This document shows positions 10,346 to 25,303 of a DNA stretch of 64,000 bases, piece after piece; position 1 is the first letter of the stretch, and each line of letters begins with the position of its first letter. The stretch is taken from positions 558,001-622,000 of the forward strand of contig VDMD01000004.1 of NCBI GenBank assembly GCA_007026445.1. Reading direction: 5' to 3'. This DNA is from Schizophyllum amplum (Eukaryota > Basidiomycota > Agaricomycetes > Agaricales > Schizophyllaceae). A program made the position numbers and the translations under genes. Below the pieces are notes generated by a model. It was not told where the DNA came from, did no database searches, and worked only from the letters and a program-made list of their open reading frames with translations.

Positions 10346-11666
10346 ATGGCCGGTTCTACCCTGCTTCCTCGTACGTACCTTGATAGACTCCTGTACGGCT
10401 GCCCCACGGCCTCCTCGTGCACCTCGACCTCTTCATCTACAACCACCACCACCGCCACTTCCACCACCCCCTCAGCGGCCACCGCTTCCCAAGCCACCAT
10501 CAACCCATTCCCTCTCGAAATGTGCCAGTCCCTCGAGTGCAACACCCTCGACCGCATCGCGTCAATTGAACGCGCCTTCGTGAGTAACGTTCCTATCCGT
10601 GCGGGGATGTGATTGTGATGGAACGTGACACGCGACCCATACAGTGCTCGAACTATTCGTGCTGCAATCTTGTCCTCGCCGACCTCCATGAGCTGCTCGA
10701 GCACTTCGAGGAGCAGCATGTTACTGTCGCGAAGGCCGGTAGCAAGCCGCCCAAACGGGGGAAGGGCAGTCCGTGCCTGCGCCCCATGCCACTGCAGCCG
10801 CTCCGCATGTCTACGCCACCGCTCACCCCACCGTGCGCGTCCTCTTCCTCCTCCTCCTCTTCAACACCGTCATGCTCGGAGCCCCCCTCACCTACATCGT
10901 CGCTCTTCCCAGTCTTCCCAACGGTCATATCGCCTAACGATTTCGATCCCTTCGCACTGTCATTCGACTCCTATGCACCGCGCGACCTTGCCGACGACAT
11001 CCCGGCACCCGTCGCCCACGAGGCTACACGACCAATTGTCAAACCACTACTTCCGGCACTGACTATAGACGAGCCTCGACCTGTCGCGCCGGCGCCGGCG
11101 CCTGCAAAGCCTGTCGTGGATGTACGACCGTCTGAGAAGACTGCCACGGCCTTACACCCCATCCGCCGAGAACACGCGGCACAAGCACGCGTTCAAGCTG
11201 AGCCATATACCGTCCCACGAAAACCGGCGACATCAAGCAAAGACTCGCGGCGTAGCGGGGGTCGTCGTCGTACGTCTCGCGTGCGAGCTTTCAAGTGTCC
11301 GGTATGTTACATGCATCTGCCGCCTTGCGCTCTCGCTGAACGCTTTACAGCGACCAGGTTGCTGCAAGGTACGCCGTCGACGTAGACCCAGCGAGCACAC
11401 GGGTGGTTGACTGCCAAATATTACAGACATACCTAAACCCAAATGGCCTGAAATACCATCTGGAGAAGGGAACATGCAAATTCGAGTACGATGAAGGGGC
11501 ATCAGAGTACGCGAACGGCTCGGGCTCAGAGCAGTCCTTCGACTCCACCGCGGGGGAGTTTCGTGGATTGGCTCCTCCAGACTCGCCCGATTCCACGCTG
11601 GAGTCGCCGATGTCTGTCGTCGATTCCCTGGTGGTGGTGGACCGTGACTTCGACTACCAAGTTTGA
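10346..11666 (+). CDS. Sfp1-like C2H2 zinc-finger transcription factor
   Basis: The C-terminal finger is rebuilt from three small exons: AFKCP, then RPGCCK, then TYLNPNGLKYHLEKGTC. This matches the split C2H2 finger of fungal Sfp1-family regulators, which link nutrient signals to ribosome-biogenesis genes in yeast (family knowledge). An N-terminal Cys/His block, CSNYSCCNLVLADLHELLEH, is also typical of this family. It joins the upstream IASIERAF segment through a GTGAGT intron. Between the two lies a low-complexity Ser/Pro/Ala-rich linker of about 200 residues. The first exon is Ser/Thr-rich; the start at 10346 is the most plausible Met but not certain. A Ser/Asp-rich tail ends in a stop at 11664-11666. 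Specific targets cannot be inferred. Confidence 0.75.
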
Positions 11667-11970
11667 GGAGGGTGTACGAGAGAGGACTGTGCACGTCCAT
11701 ACGCAACAAGCGCGCCTGGTCAAACCAGACGCCGAGATGAATCTGCAGTGGCACCAAAAGCAAAATGGGACGCACGCAGCTCTACTGTATTAGACATTGT
11801 ATTTACTCACCGATATTATGGGTCTTTGCTGGAACGTGTGCCTGCTTCTGTGATTATCGCAATATAGCATTGACTTCGATGCTGAGAAGCGTGCAGCACA
11901 AAGGGAGCGCGCGAGCGGGAAGAACGCCCACAGTGATCGAAGGCACGCGCGCCTATTCTCCCGAACGACC

Positions 11971-13048
11971 ATGTCCTCGAACCAGACCCTGGCGACCGAG
12001 CAACTTCTGGAGTTGCTAATGCAGCTCAAGGCAAGCACGTCCAGCATGAAGTGTTTTGTCGCTCACTGAGACCTAGAAAACAACGCCAGACGCAGCGCGT
12101 CAGATTCTCAACGCTCAGCCCCAGATCGCGTATGCCCTCATCACGCTCATGGTGTCCATGAATGCCATAGACATTGAAGTCTTCCAAGTCAGCCCTTCCG
12201 ATGTTTTTGGCAGCCCCCTCACGCGATGCACAGAGAACATTGACGACCCTTGGCCCTACGGGCATGGGACCGCAAGACCCCATACCACCCGCCGTCCCCC
12301 CTGTAGCCAGTGCCATTCCCCCATACGTCCAACCACACACGGAGTACCGCACGACCACCCCGCCCTATGCCCCTCAGCCTCAAGCCTATGCAAATGGTCA
12401 AGGTCGATATCCCCCGCCTGCATCTTACTCTCCCGCGCACACACCCACGCCGACGCCCGGCTATGGGGGGGATACGGCGGCTACCAACAACCACCCCCTC
12501 CGCAAGCACCCACGCCGCAAGCCTACACCAATCCTGCCGCTTCAGGCGTCGTCAACATCTTGGCGTCTATACCGGATGACCAGAAGGTATGCGCGTTCCA
12601 GCCTCTTGCAACGAGTAGTGATTGACCACATGCTCAGGCCTTAGTTGTGCAGCTCTTGTCTATGACGCCGGAGCAGATCAGTGCTCTGCCACCCAACGAA
12701 AGAGCCAATGTTATGCAGCTTGTAAGCTGGAACTCCTATGGGATAGAGCACGCTCTGAAAATGTTTTTTCTTTCTACAGCGGGCTACTCTCGGTCTTCCT
12801 TGATGTTCTCTTGTTCCTGCTTCATCTCGGATCTGCTATCTCTCCTCTTGCATTGCTGTACTTGTATCAACATGGTATCCATTTATTGCTATGGAGTCAA
12901 CGCCCCTCACTGTCCCTAGCGCACTGGTTAGCCACGACCTTTTCAACAATTAATGTCCGTGCAAACCTTGGCGTGCGGGGGTGAGACTGACATGAACGAC
13001 GCGTCTATTGTTCTTTTGACAGCGACGTCATGGATGGCTTCGCGATGA
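11971..13048 (+). CDS. CstF-64/Rna15-like protein: hinge and C-terminal domains, no RRM seen
   Basis: The first two exons give a helical segment, LLELLMQLK then TTPDAARQILNAQPQIAYAL. This matches the hinge domain by which CstF-64 (Rna15) binds CstF-77 in the mRNA 3'-end cleavage complex. A Pro/Gln/Tyr/Gly-rich linker follows. The end, ALVVQLLSMTPEQISALPPN, matches the three-helix CstF-64 C-terminal domain. The RNA-recognition motif normally at the N terminus is absent: the ATG at 11971 opens directly onto the hinge, and the 300 bp upstream lie behind another gene's stop. The first intron has a GC donor (AAG then GCAAGC). The linker reads through only if one G is restored in the G-run at about 12465-12471. 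The last exon also needs a one-base shift to end at 13048, so the exact C terminus is uncertain. Confidence 0.72.
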
Positions 13049-13082
13049 CCTGACTGACTGTCCGCGCTTGATCGGGAAGAGC

Positions 13083-13090
13083 ATATATAC
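13083..13090 (+). promoter_or_regulatory. TATA-box-like element
   Basis: The sequence gcATATATACtgg lies about 65 bp before the start codon of the NDUFA9-like gene, a usual distance for a fungal TATA element with a short leader. Confidence 0.4.
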
Positions 13091-13150
13091 TGGTCGCCTG
13101 CCAGTCTTGCCATCTTACTTCCTCCTTCTACTTCCAGCCCGTTTCAAGCC

Positions 13151-14297
13151 ATGTCCACAGGAAAGGCAGTCATTTGTGGCGCGGGATTTCTAGGCGCGTG
13201 CCGATTACTTGTACGAATGCGCATACAGCTGAATATAGCGCAGGTACACACATCGCGCGCGCCGTCTCCGCAACACGTCCTGTGCAAGGAATCTCGAGGT
13301 CCGCGCCCGAAAAGCTCGACTCCGCCCTACGGTCCTCCATCCCCGAGGCCAAGCTCTTTCCTTCGAAAGCTGCCGACATCCGCCGCCCCGAGACTCTGGC
13401 GCCTATCTTCAAGGATGCCAGCGTCGTCATCTCACTGGTTGGCATCCTCAACGGCACATGGGAGCAATTCGAAGGCGTTCACGTGCAGGCGCGCGAAATG
13501 TTGCGCAGGCCGCCAAGACGCTGGCGCGAAGCTCATCCACATCAGCGCCATTGGCGCGGACGAGAACAGCCCCATACTCTACGCGAAGAGTAAGGGGATG
13601 GGAGAGCGTGCTGTATTCGACGTCTGTCCTAGCGCGACAATTATTCGCCCTAGCTTGGTCTTCGGTCCCGAGGATTCGTTCTTCAATGTACGTGCGGATG
13701 ACCCATATGTCATGGCTACATGGAAGCTGACTTGTAACAGCGCTTCTCAGAGCTTTCCAAGTACCTCCCCTTCTTGCCTGCCTTCGGGGGTGGGACTTCG
13801 AGGTTCCAACCTGTGTTCGTGGACGACATTGCGAAGGCGATAGAAATCATCTCCAGGCGTGATCCAGATATTGAGGCTCGCGTTGCTGGAAAAGTTATCG
13901 AGGCAGGCGGTCCGGAAGGTAAGATGTTGAACCTTCATCGTGAGCTTCGCTGAACCTTCCCAACAGTATTCACCTGGCGCGAGATCATGGAACTGGTGCT
14001 AAGATACAACGGTCGAAGCCGTCCTGTAGTCAGCTTGCCCTTCGCAGTGGGTAAGTTGCAGGGCGCTCTGCTCGAGCAATTGCCGGAGAACCTCTTCACA
14101 GTGACGCGAGACCAGGTGCGTGTGTCGATATTGTCGAATTTTTCCTTGCTGATAATCTGCAGGTGGAGACATTGAAGTACGATAACATCGTCAACACCCA
14201 ACCTACTGGCTTGAGCTACTCCTTTGAGGACCTCCTCGTCGGCCAGAACCATACCTTGACGAGTGTTCACGATGTAGTGCCTCGATATCTCAAGTGA
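13151..14297 (+). CDS. NDUFA9-like (complex I 39-kDa subunit family) NAD-binding protein
   Basis: An atypical short-chain dehydrogenase fold, as in the mitochondrial complex I 39-kDa subunit, which holds a nucleotide and helps assemble complex I (family knowledge). The N terminus has the Rossmann glycine motif GAGFLG. Further on are VVISLVGI, LIHISAIGADENSP, YAKSKGMGERAV (the shifted Tyr/Lys region), IIRPSLVFGPEDSFFN and a C-terminal VFTWREIMELVLRY segment. The first intron appears to use a GC donor so that FLG runs into THIARAV. Two single G deletions, near 13490 and 13530, break the frame between GVHVQ and LIHISAI; restoring each G gives the expected continuous protein. Other introns are GT-AG. 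No obvious long presequence is visible, so the 5' end may be incomplete. Confidence 0.8.
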
Positions 14298-14566
14298 GTG
14301 AGCGGGAGGGTAGATGCACGGCAAATGTACTACTAGCAGAGAATCATGGTGAGGCTGCAGGTCCCTCGATCTCGCAGGTCAGTGTACTATGAGGGAGACG
14401 GGTGAAGACTTGCCAATCCTTCCAATCTCTGCCACCACGCCAGCCTGACGGACCCTCGGACCGAATTGAACCTGTCGCATGACATCAGTGGCACTGGAAC
14501 ATCAGCACTGTCCGTTCGCAGTCCGACTCGCCCGTTACTTCTTCCTCTCACCCACCACGCATAGAT

Positions 14567-15708
14567 ATGCCTCTCAAATCCAACATTCCTCAAGTCCTTC
14601 TGGACAACCTCAGCCGCATCGAGCCAGGTGCTGACTTCTCCGGTTCCCTCCCTCGCATCTCATCTTCGAACGGGAAACACTACTTCGCCAAAGTCGGATC
14701 CTCTTCCGAGGCGGAGCAGTTTGAGGGCGAGGCCCAAAGCCTAGTCGCACTAGGCGATGGGTGTCCCGAGCTCGTGCCCAAGGTCTTCGCGCACGGTGCC
14801 GCCGACGGCCGGCCGTATTTCGTCTCGGAATACAAGAACATGGGGTCGTTGACGGAGGTGGCGGGCATTCGTCTGGGGGAGCTGATGGGCATGAAGCTGC
14901 ATCGGCATACAAGCCCTAACGGGCAATTTGGGTTCGATGTGCCGACTCATTGTGGTGCGACACGGATGGAGAACGGCTGGTATCCGACTTGGGAGGAGCT
15001 TTATAGCGCGAAGATAGGTGAACTGCTTACTGCGCTGAAGGGGTCACGCTTTAGCGAGCTATGTAGTAAGGGGGAACAAGTAAGAAAACGTGAGTGTCAT
15101 CTTTCTAGAGGGAGTTGCGAATTTATGACGCTGATCGACTCAGTGTGATTCCCAGGTTGCTCGGTGATTAGAATGAGCTTCAGGATCATTGTGATAGAAA
15201 ATCTCATGAATGTCATCCAGGCCCACTAAGTATTGAGCCTGTTATCTTACATGGAGACCTATGGGTATGCGAATATGTTTGTGGTCGATGCTGCAGCTGA
15301 TGTGTTCGCAGAGCGGGAACGCCGGAACAGACAAGGCAACAGGCGAACCTGCGATCTTCGATCCCTCGTCGTTCTACGGTCACAACGAGTTCGAGTACGC
15401 TCGCGACGCCCTGATTTTGCTGAAAGCTCATGCGGCGGTAGCCTTGCAATAGCCCGTGTCTTTGGAGGCTTCCGTCCTTCATTCTACAACGCGTATCACA
15501 AGCATTTCCCGAAGGCAGAACCCGCGGACCAGTACGAGCTGCGTATGGCACTGTACGAGATGTTCCACTACCTCAATCATACGGTGATATTTGGAGTGAG
15601 TGATAATGTACAATGCGTAGACTAAAGCAGCTGACTAACGATGGTCAGGGTGGCTATGCGTCGAGTGCATTGTCCAAGATGAACACATTGCTGAGCGCGA
15701 AGTTATAG
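14567..15708 (+). CDS. Fructosamine-3-kinase / ketosamine-3-kinase family protein
   Basis: Phosphorylates protein-bound ketosamines, starting deglycation repair of cytosolic proteins (family knowledge). The N-terminal lobe shows the expected [14 protein letters not shown] strand with its ATP-binding Lys, then EAQSLVAL, and PYFVSEY at the hinge. In the C-terminal lobe the catalytic HGDLW is separated by an intron (GTATGC) from the metal-binding SGN, followed by [15 protein letters not shown], the DP pair replacing DFG as usual in this family. The end, [14 protein letters not shown] then [15 protein letters not shown], matches the family's last helices. At least three introns. Around 15390-15450 the frame from YGHNEFEYA to [11 protein letters not shown] requires a very short intron or one or two missing bases. 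About 290 residues, as usual. Confidence 0.85.
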
Positions 15709-16049
15709 GACAGTCCCCGAGTCTGCTTCATAAATCGTACACATATACATAGATGTCATAGTCTGAGGATGACATGACATTCACAAGTCGCGATGTGGCT
15801 CGCGCGGCATTGTTCAACTTGTGGGTCCAGCACGGCTTCTCGCCATGGACCACGTGGCTGCCGCGCCGATATCCGACTGGGTTTGTCAACACAAGCACAA
15901 ATCGAGGACTTGCCCTCGACGCTCACGTTCTTGGTGGTGGAACGCGTATCCCGTCTTTTGTTCAACGAATTAGCCATCTTTCTGCTGTCCCCTTTGCTCT
16001 TCTGCTCATCTTCAAAGACGCGCACGATTCTCGCAAGCCGACGGCATAA
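15709..16049. other. Intergenic region upstream of RPB2
   Basis: About 340 bp separating the kinase stop codon from the RPB2 start codon. Open frames here show no conserved features. It presumably holds the RPB2 promoter and leader; no TATA element is evident. Confidence 0.4.
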
Positions 16050-20080
<4,031 letters not shown>

Positions 20081-20275
20081 TCTATCGTTACTCTGCTGTC
20101 CGTCTGTCTTGTTGTTGTCCATTACCACCGGCTGTCTGTATATTATACATCGCATAAATACTAGCGACAAAGCATAAGTAAAACTGCGTTTTACGGTGTC
20201 CGTGAGCGCGCCTGAGCGTATGTATGTACACGTCGGGTCTCGAGCTGAGTGGCGACGGAAGCTGATTGAGGTACA

Positions 20276-22621
20276 TCAATCGTCGCGGTCGCGCATCAAG
20301 CCTTGCCGCTCCTCTCTCCGCCCCTGCTCGCCGCTCAACCTCTCGACAGTCCGCTTCTTGGGCGTCGCCTCATCGTCCTCATCCTCGTCCCCAATCTCAA
20401 ACACCACCGCGTCCTCGCCCACCACCGGGCCCGGCGCGCCCCGACTCGTACCCACGAGGGTTGCCTCGTCATCATCGTCCTCATCCCGACCCGGTCGACC
20501 TGGACCGCGCCGTTCGAGCGCCTCGAGGTCGTAGTCCTCCGCATCCTCCTCGTCCTGCGCGAGCTCCTCGGACATAGCGAGGCGGCGGTTGTGCTCGGAG
20601 GGCCGCCAGAGGAAGGAGATGGAGGCGAAGGCGACGAGGTAGAGGAGCGCGAGCCAGCCGTCGAGCAGCCACCAGCGGGAGCGCCAGGATTTGGCGGAGT
20701 AATCTAGGGGAGGATTAAGGTGTTTAGTAGGAGAATGCGTGCAAGGATAAATCTAAACGCACCTTCTGCTAATCGGCCCGAGAACGAGAACGAGGAGACG
20801 ATGAAGAATATGATGATGACGGCTACCGCGCCGAGCAAAATCCGGTGCAGCAGCTCGAACATGTGCAGCTTGTAGCGCTGCTTGCGCGCCTTGAGCTCGT
20901 TGATTGTGCCTATAAACCTCTCGTCAGCTTCCTCGTCCCAGCCATAGCATCCATCCAGTCGAAAAGGTAAACCACAAAAACCGACCACTTACCATTCAAA
21001 GCATACATAATCCACAACAAAAACCCACTGAGCGTAAACGCCAACGGAATCACGAACAGCAGCAGCACCAGCGCCGACGCGCTCTCGAGCTCAAGCTCGA
21101 CGATGCCGATGGCGTAGAGGATGCCGAAGATGAAGTGCGCGCCGGCGAGGATCTGGCACTTGAGCATGGTGCGGCCGAGGGACTCGCGGACGACGCTGAG
21201 GCCGAGGGAGACGACGAGGAGCATGAAGAAGGACATGGAGTTGCGCGCGGCGTCCAGGACGGCGACTAGGGGCTTTGGGTTAGCTAGAGGTAGGCAGGGG
21301 AGGGATTACAGCCATAGGGAGTAAAGACTGACCGACAATGAGGAAGACCGTCGACGAGGTACCTCTACCGTGCGCGTTGAGGTAGCGGTAATATGCTACG
21401 AGGGGAAGATTAAACGTAGTTAATGAGGGCAAATGGATACGCGTACCCCAGCTAGCGAGCATTTCGATAACAATGAGACCAACGAGGGATGATAGGTAGT
21501 ACTTGAAGCGTGTTCAGTGATAATCTCGACGGTAACTTGGTCTAAGCCTCACTTGAATCGGTAGCAACTCTGTTCGGTGTTTGTAGCACAACCAGCCCCA
21601 CACTGAGGCAAAGACTAGGTAGACTACAAACATGGCAAAGTAGAACTATAATGCTATATCAGCAACCAGCCGGCGCGCTCAAGTTAGTTCACGCACATTG
21701 ACTTTCGGGTAGTCCGCTGCAGCGAGTTTGCCGTTGAATTTATTGCGGAACAAGACAGTGCCCTTGTACGATGGGTGATAAGGAACGTCGGCGTCGTCGT
21801 CGTCCTGGCGCGCTTGCACCTGGGTTGACGAAGATTGGACAGAGATGGGGACGATGGCTGAGTGGACCGCGATTAGTGGTATTCTTATGACACGGATCAG
21901 CGGACGCACCGACACAATAGTATCCTGTCTTGCGGACGATGTATTGAATTGGGTCGGAGTATGCGTATACACCTGTAGGGCTGACGTTGTCTTGCCTAAG
22001 GGCTACGGACTGCGGCACGTTAGCGTGTGCATAGGTGGCAAAGGGACGAACTGACGTTGTCTTCGGAGGAGGCGGATCCGGAAAGCTGTACGCGTGCTGA
22101 CCAAAAGCTGGTATCAGACACGTCCATGCCATCGGGGAGGTCGAGGATGAATTGGCCGAGTTGGTCTGTTGTGCAAAAGCCGGCCAGGGCAGCGTTGGAT
22201 GTGCAGACGTAGGTTTTCTGCTAGACACAATGCGATGAGCATGGGGTAGAAAGGGGGGGAGAGGCACTGCTCACGGGCAAGTAGTCTTCTGTGACGGATG
22301 TCTCTACGCCGAGGTATTGCCAGTCCGCCCACTCGTATATAACCTATAGACGGTCAGTAAGCGATCAAGGCGAGGTGAGACTGCGCACCATAGCAACTTG
22401 ACCCTGCGAGGACTCGTCAAAGGTCACTGAGAACTGTTAGGGACGCGTAGGGGGATATAGGACGCGCGTGTACCGTTGATATGTGTGTTCCCTCCTCCCC
22501 ACATGCCGCTGCATATCTGGCGCGAATAGTCGGTGTCCTGAAAGTCGACTTCAAAGGCGCGGACGATGGCGGGAAGCGCGCATGCCAGCCAGGGCAGCGC
22601 GAGCGTGAGGGGCACGCGCAT
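20276..22621 (-). CDS. PTM1/GOST-type seven-transmembrane protein (Lung_7-TM_R family)
   Basis: Minus-strand, intron-rich gene. It starts with a good signal peptide, MRVPLTLALPWLACALP, then a lumenal domain that includes ICSGMWGGG, TYVCTSNAALAGFC and SPTGVYAYSDPIQYIV. A membrane bundle of about seven helices follows, for example FYFAMFVVYLVFASVWGWL, SFFMLLVVSLGLSVVRESLG, CQILAGAHFIFGILYAIGIV, SALVLLLFVIPLAFTLSGFL and AVAVIIIFFIVSSFSFSGRL. The cytosolic tail is very acidic (EEDAEDYDLEALERRG, then Asp/Glu runs). Layout and the VVRESLGR block match the fungal PTM1/YHL017W, Golgi/endosome GOST family, thought to act in membrane trafficking. An in-frame Met also exists at 22642. Divergent from the SNX4 gene. 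Confidence 0.85.
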
Positions 22622-22782
22622 GACGGTGAGCGCGGGAGACAAGAGTCGATGCGCTTGGGAGTTGGTGCCGCGCCGGACACCGCACCGCAGCCGGGGACGT
22701 GGCGGCAGTTCCCGCGCATGTGATCATCAGCGTGATCGCTGCGTCACGCATTGCGAGTTGCGCCTTGAAGTTGACCGCTGCG

Positions 22783-24677
22783 ATGCTCGGCGAAGACGAT
22801 GTGTTTGACTCGGTGACCTGGGAGTCTCCGCCCGCGCCCCAGCAGTACGACTATGCCACCCACGACCCCGCGCCCGCAGGCCCAGGCTTTCGCCAGTCCA
22901 CCGACGCAGACGCAGAGGGGCCCCATGATCCCAAGTGGGAGGGCTACCTCATCGCCTCAGTCAAGGATCCCGTCAAGGAGCTTCCGGAGACGAAGGATAC
23001 CTACGTCTCATACCTCGTCTCTGCGCAGGTAGCACCGTCTGCTGATCACCAGTCGCCCTCTGAACCCTCGCAGACCAACCTGCCCATCTTCTCCACCCCC
23101 AATCCCACTGCCCGCAGGCGATTCCAGGACTTTGTCTTTCTTCGCAACCACCTCGTCAAAGACTTTCCGGCTGTCGTCGTCCCTCCCCTCCCCGATAAAC
23201 ATCGCCTCGGTGCGTGTCACAAACGTTGTGCCTGTACTTCGGCTCACATGCCTCGCAGAGTACATCACCGGCGACCGCTTCAGTCCAGAGTTTATCGAGA
23301 GGCGCAGACAAGAGTGAGCACAACCAATTCAACAATACTGTCCCGCTTACATGCACCCAGCCTTCATCTCTTCTTGCAACGCGTAGGTCGACACCCCACC
23401 CTCCAGCGAGCGACACTTGTCCGCGCCTTCTTCGAGTCTACGGAATGGGTGCGTACACATCCCGTAGTTCACTCACCCCTTCTCACCCCCTTCAGCACGT
23501 CATCATGCACCAGCACGTCGCGCACCCGCCAGGCCCCGAGCCCTCCCAGGGCGTCATCGACAGTATCTCCGACACGCTCCTCAACGCCTTCTCCCGCGTC
23601 CGCAAGCCCGACGACCGCTTCCTCTCCATGCGCGAGGGCGTCGACAAGTTCGAGGAAGGCCTCGTCGTCAGCGAGCGCCTATGGAGCCGCGTGCGCAACC
23701 GGACGAGCGGTGAGTCGTGCCTTGCCCCCTGCCCCAGCTAGCGACCGCTCAGGCTGAATGAGACGGCAATCCGGAATCCTCTGAAGACCTCACCTCCGAC
23801 TATCACGACCTTGCCGTCGCCGTGCAGGGGTTGGGGTTCTTGGAGTCCGGGATTACAGAGCCGTTAAACCAGTTCTCGAATACCTGTTGGAGTTTTCGGC
23901 CTTGTTGAGGCATGAGGTGCATATTTATCACTCTCTTCTGTGACCAGCCTAACACATACCCGTGGTCAGACCCAAACGACAACGGACCCCTTCTTGAACC
24001 ACCTGCACTCCCTCCTGTCATACTCCCACGCCAACCGAGCCGTCCTGAAGCTACGAGACCAGAAGCAGCTCGACTTCGAGGAGCTGTCGGACTACCTCTC
24101 TGGCGTCACCGCCGAGCGTGATCGCCTCTCCGCCGTCATCAGCGGCCACGCCGGGAGCACCGGCCTCGGTCTGGGCGCCTACCTGAAGGAGCGCGTGGAT
24201 GCCATGCGGGGCATGGACGACGACCGCGCACGGGTGCAGAAGATGAAGAAGCTGGACTCCAAGATCAAGGAGGTGTGTAGCTAGCTCTCTGTCCTTCGTG
24301 TCTTCGCCAGGATGCTTGTCGTGAATACACTGCTGATACGTGCCCCAGCTCCAAGACGCGGTGACAACCGCGCACGAGACGTCCGACGCCTTCAGTGACG
24401 AGACGCTGCGTGAGCAGACTGTCTTCCAGTACGCAAAGGAGGCGGAGATGAAGGAGGCGCTGGGCGATTTCGCGGACGGGCAGGTGGAGTTTTACAAGTC
24501 GGTGAGTAGGGTTTTGACATTTGGGCGGTTGCTTCACCCGCGTGTTTCTTTCTTTCCTCTACACGTCGCATCGGTCCTCTACACTTCGCATCGGGAAACT
24601 GCTGACAACTTCCCTAGGCCATGGAAGAATGGGACCGGATTATACCCATCATTCAACGCATACGGGTGGACGTCTGA
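22783..24677 (+). CDS. Sorting nexin 4 / Atg24 (PX-BAR protein)
   Basis: Binds PI3P on endosomes and acts in retrieval trafficking and selective autophagy. The N-terminal half has a PX domain: YVSYLVSAQ, then TARRRFQDFVFLRNHLVKDF, then PPLPDKHRLEYITGDRFSPEF followed by RR and LHLFLQRVGRHPTL. The RRF, PPLP(D)K and RF blocks are the phosphoinositide-binding signature. The C-terminal half is a helical BAR domain: DRFLSMREGVDKFEEGLVV, then QKQLDFEELSDYLSGVTAER, LREQTVFQYAKEAEMKEAL, and a last exon MEEWDRIIPIIQRIRVDV. About eight exons. One C appears to be missing near 23883 (SNTLLEFSALLRHE). I chose the Met at MLGEDDVFDSVTW because upstream in-frame sequence is not conserved-looking and overlaps the divergent promoter. 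Confidence 0.9.
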
Positions 24678-25303
24678 CCGGTTGGGTAGACGCACAATGC
24701 TCGAATGACCGCGGAGGCTCTACGTTATGTAGACGGGCGGTCGTTTGACCGACGTGTGGACGTTGCATGGGCGTGTGGGCGTTGGACGGGCGTGTGGACG
24801 CTCGCGGCGGCATGGAAGGCGGAAGTTTGACTGACCATTGACTGGTCCTGCATGCAGTGACACTATTGTATACTACTCTAAGCTGCTGGGTTTAATATAT
24901 TCGCGATGTACAGACGGGGCTTTCTGGGCTTCTTTTGCGTGTGGTAGGCTTGAAAGCTTGCGCGTCTACTCGTCACCTCCGGCGCAGATCTTCTACTACT
25001 TAGTACTCAAGTAGTATTGAGTTAGTTCATGATGCATGAACGTGAGGGAAGGTGAGTCACCATGAGTCGATCTCCGTGTCATTAGCTTGACAGAATCTGC
25101 TTCGGAATAGCGGTCCGGCGCCGGCGCCTACGCGCAGACGTGCCGACTCCCGAAAGCAAAACACTCTCTTCTTAAGACACACACTCACAATCCCGAGAAC
25201 ATTGTAACTAGCGCGGACGTCTCTTGCGTGAGGCGTACCTCTCAGTCGTCTCTGCTTCGTCAAATCGGCTTGTCGCGCTTCTCTGCAAGCCCCTCACGCG
25301 GCC
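24678..25303. other. Intergenic region with short degenerate G/T-rich repeats
   Basis: Just after the SNX4 stop, 24715-24810 holds imperfect copies of a gacgggcgtgtggacgtt-like unit. Further right are two small palindromes: TACTACTT with AAGTAGTA around 24992-25016 and GTTCATG with CATGAAC around 25025-25041. The right part should be the promoter of the Zn2Cys6 gene. No gene seen. Confidence 0.45.
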
